From: Actinomycetes bacterium
Lineage (GTDB): Bacteria > Actinomycetota > Acidimicrobiia > Acidimicrobiales > Palsa-688
Assembly (NCBI GenBank): GCA_021846485.1
Contig: JAJZWW010000183.1
Location: forward strand, 1-6,685
Direction of reading: 5' to 3'
Length of the DNA stretch: 6,685 bases
The position numbers were made by a program, and so were the translations under genes. Below, in pieces: positions 1 through 4,665 of the stretch; the first letter of the stretch is position 1, and every line of letters starts with the position of its first letter. The notes under the pieces were generated by a model that was not told the origin of the DNA, ran no database searches, and saw only the letters and a list, made by a program, of their open reading frames with translations.

Positions 1-592
1 GGGTGGTCTCGGGGGTCAGCGCCAGCGCTAGGTAGACGACCAGCGCTCCGGGGAGCACCCGGCGCAGCTCCCCGGGGGCGACGGTGCGGGTGGCGCCCGG
101 CAGGGGGTCGGCCCGGCGGCGCACGACCGTGACCGCCACCCGGTACGGCTCGAGCAGCCGGAGCAGCTCGGCGGTGATCCCGCCGCCTCCGAGCACCACC
201 ACCTCGCGCTCGTAGAGGCTCGTGCCCGCCGGGCGGCCCCACGAGCGCGCGGCGACCCGCTCGGGGAGGTGCCGGAGCCCGGCCAGGGTCAGGGCCAGGG
301 CGTGCTCGGCCACCGGCTCGGCGTAGCAGCCCTTGGCGCAGGTCCACGTCCGGGCGGGGTCGACGACCCCGGCCTCGGCGAAGCGCTCGACGCCGGCGAA
401 CGGCAGCTGGACCCAGCGCAGCCCCCGGTTGGCCGCGAGGAGCTCTCCGAGCAGGGCAGGTTCGTCGGGGCGCAACCAGACCATGGCGTCCGCCCCCGAC
501 GGGTCGTCGGTCGGCTCCCCGCCGCCCCGGCTGACCGCCTCGGCGGCCCAGCCGGTGGGGTGCGGGCCGACGGCGATCCTCGGGCAAGGCAC
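1..592 (-). CDS. D-isomer-specific 2-hydroxyacid dehydrogenase, NAD-binding type (partial, C-terminus off left edge)
   Basis: I translated this gene by hand on the minus strand; 197 codons lie in the window and the 3' end is outside it. The family reduces 2-keto acids or oxidises D-2-hydroxy acids with NAD(P)H in the cytoplasm; the substrate cannot be told here. Seen: part of the substrate-binding domain (residues about 5-105) with WVQLPFAGVERF near 60-71 and the hinge-region stretch EPVAEHALALTLAGLRHLP (92-110), both typical of the family. A Rossmann segment VVVLGGGGITAELLRLLEP (131-149) and the downstream ALALTPETT (189-197) follow. The dinucleotide loop reads GGGGIT, so the last glycine of GxGxxG is Thr140. 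The catalytic Arg, Glu and His normally lie further on and are not visible. I chose GTG at 592 because a TACGAT box ends 6 nt upstream and the conserved IAVGP strand begins just after it. An in-frame ATG at 646 would add 18 atypical residues and reach almost to the divergent start. Family confidence is high, exact function unknown. Confidence 0.85.
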   Translation of the reverse strand, partial: MPCPRIAVGPHPTGWAAEAVSRGGGEPTDDPSGADAMVWLRPDEPALLGELLAANRGLRWVQLPFAGVERFAEAGVVDPARTWTCAKGCYAEPVAEHALALTLAGLRHLPERVAARSWGRPAGTSLYEREVVVLGGGGITAELLRLLEPYRVAVTVVRRRADPLPGATRTVAPGELRRVLPGALVVYLALALTPETT

Positions 593-598
593 CGTCGG

Positions 599-604
599 AT
601 CGTA
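599..604 (-). promoter_or_regulatory. Candidate -10 box for leaderless dehydrogenase transcript
   Basis: On the minus strand the hexamer TACGAT fits the actinobacterial TANNNT -10 consensus. Six nucleotides separate it from the GTG at 592, so transcription would begin at or next to the start codon. No convincing Shine-Dalgarno sequence precedes that GTG and no clear -35 element is visible. This is inferred from geometry only. Confidence 0.5.
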
Positions 605-640
605 CCCACCCCGCCGGTGGGGCCCGTCCCGGCCCACGGG

Positions 641-646
641 TAGCAT
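641..646 (+). promoter_or_regulatory. Candidate -10 box for leaderless peptidase transcript
   Basis: TAGCAT matches TANNNT and lies exactly 6 nt before the ATG at 653, the usual geometry for a transcript starting at the A of the start codon. The GGGGG run at 648-652 directly abuts the ATG and is too close to act as a Shine-Dalgarno site. No clear -35 hexamer is seen about 17 nt upstream. Together with the TACGAT box on the other strand it makes a compact divergent promoter pair. Confidence 0.55.
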
Positions 647-652
647 CGGGGG

Positions 653-1984
653 ATGGACGCCGCGATCGACCCCGTTGACCTCGAGGCCTTCCGCAAGGAG
701 CTGCCCGGCCACCCCGCCTACCGCCTGGCCCAGAACGCGCTGACCAGGGCGGCGCTCGAGGACGTGGCCCTCGACCGGGAGGTCGTCAACGCCGCGGACC
801 ACAGCGTCTCGACGATGCTCGACGACTGGCCGGTCACCAACCAGCAGCGCACCGGCCGCTGCTGGTTGTTCGCGGGGCTCAACCTCCTGCGCGTCGGGGT
901 CATGCGCAAGCTGGAGGTCAAGGACTTCGAGCTGTCCCAGAACTGGATGATGTTCTGGGACAAGCTGGAGCGGGCCAACTACTTCTGCGAGTCGGTCATC
1001 TCCACCGCCGAGCGGGACATCGACGAGCGCACCGTCGCCCACCTGCTCGAGCACCCGGCAGAGGACGGGGGCCAGTGGAACATGTTCGTCGCCCTGGTCC
1101 GCAAGCACGGGGTGGTGCCCAAGCAGTACATGCCCGAGACCAAGAGCTGCTCGGACACCTCGGCGATGAACGCGGTGCTGCGCCGGGTGCTGCGGGAGGG
1201 TGCCGGCCGGCTGCGGGAGGCGGCGTCCGCCGAGGGGGCCGAGGCCGCCAGGCAGGAGAAGGCCGAGATCCTCCGGGTGGTGCACCGGGTGCTGTGCATG
1301 CACCTCGGCACCCCGCCGGAGCGCTTCGACTGGCAGTGGACCGACAAGGACCGGGGGTTCCACCGCGACGGCGTGCTGACCCCCGTGGAGTTCGCCGCGC
1401 GCTACGTCGAGCTGCCCGTGGACGACTACGTCTGCTTGGTGCACGACCCCCGTCCCACCAGCCCGATGGGACGGACCTTCACCGTCGAGCACCTGGGCAA
1501 CGTCGTCGGGGCTCCCCCGGTGGTGTACCTGAACGTGCCCGTCGAGGTCTTGAAGGACCAGGCCCGCACCGCCTTGCTCGACGGGGAGCCGGTGTGGTTC
1601 GGCTGCGACGTCGGCAAGATGATGAGCAACGAGCACGGGCTCTGGGACGCGCACCTCTACGACTACGAGAGCCTCTACGACACCTCCTTCGGTTTGGACA
1701 AGGCGGCCCGGCTGCTGCTCCACGAGTCGCAGATGACCCACGCGATGCTCCTCACCGGGGTCGACGTCCTCGACGGGCGCACCCGCAGGTGGCGGGTCGA
1801 GAACAGCTGGGGCAAGGAGCGCGGCCGCGACGGCTTCTACACGATGAACGACTCGTGGTTCGACGAGTACGTCTTCGAAGTGGCCGCCCGCCGCGACCGC
1901 CTGCCCGGCGACCTGGTGGCCGGCTTGGACCAGGAGCCCGTCGTGCTGCCGGCGTGGGACCCGATGGGCGCCCTCGCGCGCTGA
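653..1984 (+). CDS. pepC: Aminopeptidase C / bleomycin hydrolase family cysteine peptidase (C1B)
   Basis: This encodes a 443-residue papain-fold cysteine peptidase, the normal length for PepC/bleomycin hydrolase. Members are cytoplasmic, usually hexameric barrels that remove N-terminal residues from peptides and can inactivate bleomycin. Seen: the active-site stretch NQQRTGRCWLFAGLNLLR (63-80) with presumed oxyanion Gln64 and nucleophile Cys70, six residues apart as in papain. His363 lies in MTHAMLLTGVDV and Asn384 in WRVENSWG, so the Cys-His-Asn triad is complete. DGGQWNMF (138-145) and WFGCDVGKMM (315-324) are also family-typical. No signal peptide or membrane segment is seen. The C-terminus reads PAWDPMGALAR; in this family the C-terminal tail reaches into the active site and limits cutting to the substrate N-terminus, so the intact ending suggests an aminopeptidase. 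The ATG at 653 is supported by the TAGCAT box 6 nt upstream. The gene stands alone, divergent from the dehydrogenase and convergent with the hydrolase, so no operon partner hints at the natural substrate. Confidence 0.93.
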   Translation: MDAAIDPVDLEAFRKELPGHPAYRLAQNALTRAALEDVALDREVVNAADHSVSTMLDDWPVTNQQRTGRCWLFAGLNLLRVGVMRKLEVKDFELSQNWMMFWDKLERANYFCESVISTAERDIDERTVAHLLEHPAEDGGQWNMFVALVRKHGVVPKQYMPETKSCSDTSAMNAVLRRVLREGAGRLREAASAEGAEAARQEKAEILRVVHRVLCMHLGTPPERFDWQWTDKDRGFHRDGVLTPVEFAARYVELPVDDYVCLVHDPRPTSPMGRTFTVEHLGNVVGAPPVVYLNVPVEVLKDQARTALLDGEPVWFGCDVGKMMSNEHGLWDAHLYDYESLYDTSFGLDKAARLLLHESQMTHAMLLTGVDVLDGRTRRWRVENSWGKERGRDGFYTMNDSWFDEYVFEVAARRDRLPGDLVAGLDQEPVVLPAWDPMGALAR

Positions 1985-1997
1985 GCCTCCGGGTGGT

Positions 1998-2018
1998 AAC
2001 CGCCTACAGGAGGTGGTT
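1998..2018 (+). terminator. Small hairpin between convergent genes, possible weak terminator
   Basis: AACCGCCT (1998-2005) can pair with AGGTGGTT (2011-2018) over 8 bp, including one G-U wobble, around the 5-nt loop ACAGG. It lies 14 nt after the pepC stop. Only a few T residues follow (GGTTTC), so it is not a strong Rho-independent terminator, but it is the only candidate stem I see between these convergent genes. It would serve mainly the plus-strand transcript. Confidence 0.35.
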
Positions 2019-2030
2019 TCGCGGCAGCTT

Positions 2031-2045
2031 CTCAGCTCAGCTCAG
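2031..2045. repeat. Three tandem CTCAG pentamers at the hydrolase stop codon
   Basis: CTCAG occurs three times in a row. Read on the minus strand it is CTGAG repeated, and the hydrolase stop TGA (2044-2042) is part of the first copy. Because the unit is 5 bp, the three TGA triplets fall in three different frames, giving stops in every minus-strand frame within 13 nt. It is short enough to be chance. Confidence 0.6.
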
Positions 2046-2878
2046 GACGCGCCGCCGGCGCTCCGGAGGTGATCGACCAGGGCTGCGCCGACCTCACCGG
2101 CGTGGCGCTCGGGGAGCCAGTGCCCGGCCTCCAGGGTGAGCGTGCGCAACGGCCCGGTGACCCACTCGGCGCTCGCGTCGGCCGCCGCCCGGGACACGAA
2201 GGGGTCCCGTCGGCCCCAGATCTGGAGGGTCGGGACGCTCACCGCCGGCGTCGACGACAGCGACGAGAGCGGCAGCGCCCGGTACCAGGCGAGCGCGCCG
2301 CGGGCCGCCGCGGGATCGGCGAGGCGGGCCGCGTAGCGACTGGCCTCGTCGGGTCCGAGGCCGCTTCGGCGCAGCCCGGCGGCGAGGGCCCCGGCTCCGG
2401 CCGCCGCGAAGGCCCGCTCCACGCCCGGTAGCTGGAAGGCGGCGACGTACCAGGACCGCAGGGCCTGCTCCGGTCGGGTCACGGCCGCGGCCATCGCCCG
2501 GGGGTGGGGGACCGAGAGGGCCGCCAGAGACGCCACCCGGGAGAACGTGGTGGCGGCGAGCCTCCAGGCCACCAGCGCACCCCAGTCGTGGCCGACCACG
2601 TGGAAGCGCCCGGCGCCGGCGGCGTCGGCGAGGGCGACCACGTCACGGGCGAGGGCGGCCAGACGGTACGCCCGCCGCTCCAGCGGTCGGGCGCCGGGGC
2701 TGTAGCCGCGCTGGTCCGGCGCGAGCACCCGGTACCCGGCGGAGACCAGCTGCGGGGCGACCGCGCTCCAGGCGCTGCGGTCCTGGGGGAAGCCGTGCAG
2801 GAGCACCACCGGCTCCCCGCCGGGCTCGCCGAGGTCGTCGAGCTCGAAGTGCAGTCCCTCGTGGCTGTAGCGCTCCAC
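2042..2878 (-). CDS. Alpha/beta hydrolase, epoxide-hydrolase type
   Basis: From the GTG at 2878 this is a 278-residue alpha/beta-hydrolase fold protein, probably cytoplasmic. Seen: oxyanion-hole motif HGFP (28-31), nucleophile elbow GHDWG (96-100) with Asp98 rather than Ser, acid Asp225 in WGRRDPFV, and His253 in EAGHWLPE. An Asp nucleophile in GHDWG is characteristic of epoxide hydrolases and haloalkane dehalogenases. Tyr164 (SWYVAAFQLPG) and Tyr199 (AWYRAL) in the cap region are where epoxide hydrolases carry their two ring-opening tyrosines, so I favour epoxide hydrolase. The natural substrate is unknown. Start choice: VERYSHEGLHF is the typical N-terminus of such actinobacterial proteins. 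An in-frame GTG at 2989, with a good GGGAGG site about 7 nt upstream, would add 37 Arg/Ala/Gly-rich residues, and a further GTG lies at 2971. A TAGGCA sequence 7 nt before 2878 is an imperfect leaderless -10. The gene converges on pepC and is divergent from the sedolisin gene. Confidence 0.85.
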   Translation of the reverse strand: MERYSHEGLHFELDDLGEPGGEPVVLLHGFPQDRSAWSAVAPQLVSAGYRVLAPDQRGYSPGARPLERRAYRLAALARDVVALADAAGAGRFHVVGHDWGALVAWRLAATTFSRVASLAALSVPHPRAMAAAVTRPEQALRSWYVAAFQLPGVERAFAAAGAGALAAGLRRSGLGPDEASRYAARLADPAAARGALAWYRALPLSSLSSTPAVSVPTLQIWGRRDPFVSRAAADASAEWVTGPLRTLTLEAGHWLPERHAGEVGAALVDHLRSAGGAS

Positions 2879-3009
2879 CGCCCGGTGCCTACCCGGAGCG
2901 CCCCGGGACCTCCCGGCCGCCACCGCGACCCCGGCGGGCCGGGCGCGCCGCTCCGCTGCGGTCGGTGTCACGCTTCTTCCGGCACCCACGATCAGCCCTC
3001 CCCGCTGGG

Positions 3010-3026
3010 TACAGGCTGTAGCTGTA
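3010..3026. repeat. Operator-like inverted repeat TACAG-G-CTGTA with an extra half-site
   Basis: TACAG (3010-3014), one G, then CTGTA (3016-3020) form a perfect 5-bp inverted repeat. A second CTGTA follows at 3022-3026 after one more G. It overlaps the position expected for the promoter of the sedolisin gene, where a repressor or activator could sit. No regulator gene is in the window. The arms are short, so chance is a real alternative. Confidence 0.3.
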
Positions 3027-3048
3027 GGGTCGGCACCGCCGCTTTGCC

Positions 3049-3055
3049 AGAGGAG
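3049..3055 (+). promoter_or_regulatory. Ribosome binding site of the sedolisin gene
   Basis: AGAGGAG ends 5 nt before the ATG at 3061 and is a good match to the anti-Shine-Dalgarno sequence. It fixes the start of the sedolisin gene and contrasts with the apparently leaderless start of pepC. Confidence 0.75.
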
Positions 3056-3060
3056 TCGCC

Positions 3061-4665
3061 ATGAGCCAGAAGGAGCGTGTCCCCCTACCCGGCAGCGACC
3101 ACTCCCGCCCGGCCGACACCCGGGTCGGGCCGGCCGACCCCGACGAGGCCGCCGAGGTAACTGTCTACCTGCGCCGGCCGGTCCCCCTCCCCGAGGGCGC
3201 CCGGCTGTCGCGCGAGGAGCTCGCCGAGCGCTTCGGGGCCTCCGGGGAGGACCTCTCGGTGCTCGAGGCCTTCGCCGCCGAGCACGCCCTGTCGGTCGGC
3301 GAGGTCGACCTGGTGCGCCGGGCGGTGCTCCTGCGCGGCCGCCTCGGCGACCTGGCGGCCGCCTTCGGTGCGTCGCTGGACCGCTACAGCGCCGGCGACG
3401 GGGTCCCCTACCGGGCGCTCAGCGGCCCGCTCAACGCCCCGTCGGACCTGGCGGCGGTGGTGACCGGGGTGTTCGGGCTCGACCAGCGGCCGCAGGCCCG
3501 CCCGCACCTGCGCCGGGCGGGCGCCGGCACGCCCCCGGTCGCCTACACCCCGCCCCAGGTCGCGGAGGCGTACAGCTTCCCACCGGGGACCGACGGCGCC
3601 GGCCAGTGCGTGGCGCTGTTAGAGCTCGGGGGCGGCTACCGGGAAAGCGACCTGGCCGACTACTTCGCCGGGCTCGGCCTGGCACCGCCAGCGGTGCGGG
3701 CGGTGGGCGTCGACGGTGCGGCCAACTCCCCTGGCGCGCCACAGGGCCCTGATGCCGAGGTGATGCTCGACATCGAGGTCGTCGCCTCGGTGGCCCCGGG
3801 GGTCCAGGTGGTGGTGTACTTCGCCCCCAACACCGACCGGGGCTTCCTCGACGCGGTGACCGCCGCGGTCCACGACCGCACCGCCCGTCCGTCGGTGGTG
3901 TCGATCAGCTGGGGTGGTCCGGAGGACACCTGGACCTTGCAGGCCATGAACCAGATGGAGGACGCGTTCGCCACCGCGGCCGCCCTCGGGGTGACCGTGA
4001 CCGTCGCCGCCGGCGACCGCGGGTCGAGCGACGGAGTGGCCGACGGCCGACCACATGTGGACTTCCCCGCCTCCGCGCCCCACGCCCTTGGCTGCGGGGG
4101 GACGACCCTCCAGATATCCGGCGGGAAGATCGTCTCGGAGGTCGTCTGGGACGACCTGGCGACCGGCGGAGGGGCGACCGGCGGCGGGGTGAGTAGCGTC
4201 TTCGCCCTGCCCTCCTGGCAGGACGGGGCGGGCGTCCCCCCCGCCCCCGGCCCCACCGGCGGGCGCGGGGTCCCCGACGTCGCCGGCGACGCCGACCCGC
4301 GCACCGGCTACGAGGTGCGCGTCGACGCGAGCAGCGAGGTCGTCGGCGGCACGAGCGCGGTCGCCCCGCTGTGGGCCGGCCTGATCGCCCGGGTCAACGA
4401 GGGCCTCGGCCGCGACGTCGGCTACCTCGACCCGCAGCTGTACCGGCTCGGGCTCCCCGGGGGCTCCGCCCCGGGGGTGGTGCACGACATCACCTCCGGC
4501 GACAACGGCGCCTACCGGGCCGGCCCGGGCTGGGATCCCTGCACCGGGCTCGGCTCGCCCGACGGCAGCGCGCTGCTCTCCGCCCTCGCCGCCCGGGGGG
4601 CGTGCGGGGCCGCAGGAAGGTCACATACGCTCGGGCGCCTCGATGCCGAGCAGCCCGAGGCCTGA
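3061..4665 (+). CDS. S53 sedolisin-family serine-carboxyl peptidase (kumamolisin-like) with propeptide
   Basis: This 534-residue preproenzyme closely follows kumamolisin, a thermostable acid endopeptidase whose family works at low pH, normally outside the cell. Seen: a pro-kumamolisin domain (about 32-140), an Arg-containing linker (about 147-158), then the catalytic domain opening with AYTPPQVAEAYSFPPGTDG (161-179). Catalytic residues all appear present: Glu233 and Asp237 in DAEVMLDIEV, Ser432 in GGTSAVAP, and oxyanion Asp319 in AAGDRGSSDG. The calcium site is visible as Asp476-Ile477 plus Gly488, Gly490 and Asp492 (AGPGWDPCTGLGSP). VVSISWGGPEDTW (279-291) is nearly identical to kumamolisin. 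No classical signal peptide is seen; the first 30 residues are hydrophilic, so the export route is unclear. Start ATG is set by AGAGGAG 5 nt upstream. Oddities: a near-perfect 15-bp in-frame duplication (residues 367-376), rare codons GTA33, TTA187 and ATA352, and a C-terminal tail whose last 45 bp overlap the end of argS on the other strand. Family assignment is secure; substrate is unknown. Confidence 0.94.
   Translation: MSQKERVPLPGSDHSRPADTRVGPADPDEAAEVTVYLRRPVPLPEGARLSREELAERFGASGEDLSVLEAFAAEHALSVGEVDLVRRAVLLRGRLGDLAAAFGASLDRYSAGDGVPYRALSGPLNAPSDLAAVVTGVFGLDQRPQARPHLRRAGAGTPPVAYTPPQVAEAYSFPPGTDGAGQCVALLELGGGYRESDLADYFAGLGLAPPAVRAVGVDGAANSPGAPQGPDAEVMLDIEVVASVAPGVQVVVYFAPNTDRGFLDAVTAAVHDRTARPSVVSISWGGPEDTWTLQAMNQMEDAFATAAALGVTVTVAAGDRGSSDGVADGRPHVDFPASAPHALGCGGTTLQISGGKIVSEVVWDDLATGGGATGGGVSSVFALPSWQDGAGVPPAPGPTGGRGVPDVAGDADPRTGYEVRVDASSEVVGGTSAVAPLWAGLIARVNEGLGRDVGYLDPQLYRLGLPGGSAPGVVHDITSGDNGAYRAGPGWDPCTGLGSPDGSALLSALAARGACGAAGRSHTLGRLDAEQPEA
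4159..4188. repeat. 15-bp tandem direct duplication inside the sedolisin gene
   Basis: Two adjacent 15-nt copies (4159-4173 and 4174-4188) differ at one position, A4170 versus C4185. Both encode Ala-Thr-Gly-Gly-Gly in frame, giving ATGGGATGGG at residues 367-376. The kumamolisin family has a glycine-rich STGGGVS loop here, so the second copy matches the family and the first looks like an added unit. Confidence 0.7.

Larger units (their letters stand above)
2879..3060. promoter_or_regulatory. Divergent control region between hydrolase and sedolisin genes
   Basis: This is the longest stretch without an assigned gene. The left part (2879-2989) is open in the hydrolase frame and may be an N-terminal extension. 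The right part (2990-3060) must carry the promoters for both genes. On the plus strand a TAGGGT hexamer (3025-3030) fits TANNNT and would give a leader of roughly 20-25 nt before the ATG at 3061. On the minus strand GGGAGG sits about 7 nt before the GTG at 2989. An inverted repeat lies at 3010-3020, next to the candidate plus-strand -10. No RNA gene was recognised. Confidence 0.4.

Noticed and set aside
611..640. GC-rich inverted repeats in the pepC upstream region (CCCC...GGGG)
   Set aside because: Short C and G runs in DNA this GC-rich pair by chance, and the region is upstream of both predicted transcription starts, so an RNA hairpin would not be made.
593..646. ATG at 646 as start of the 2-hydroxyacid dehydrogenase
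   Set aside because: It is in frame, but would add 18 Arg/Gly/Pro-rich residues before the first beta-strand, leave only 6 bp to the divergent pepC start, and put the TACGAT box inside the gene.
269..743. Overlapping short open frames on both strands at the left end
   Set aside because: These overlap the partial dehydrogenase and the start of pepC in other frames. The real minus-strand gene has no stop inside the window and is easily missed.
1075..2139. Plus-strand open frame of 354 codons within and past pepC
   Set aside because: It is an Arg/Ala/Gly/Pro-rich out-of-frame shadow of pepC, which has a complete catalytic triad; the tail beyond 1984 overlaps the hydrolase end.
3619..4485. Minus-strand open frame of 288 codons antisense to the sedolisin gene
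   Set aside because: The translation is Gly/Val/His/Arg-rich without motif, start signal or family resemblance; the sense strand is a clear sedolisin.
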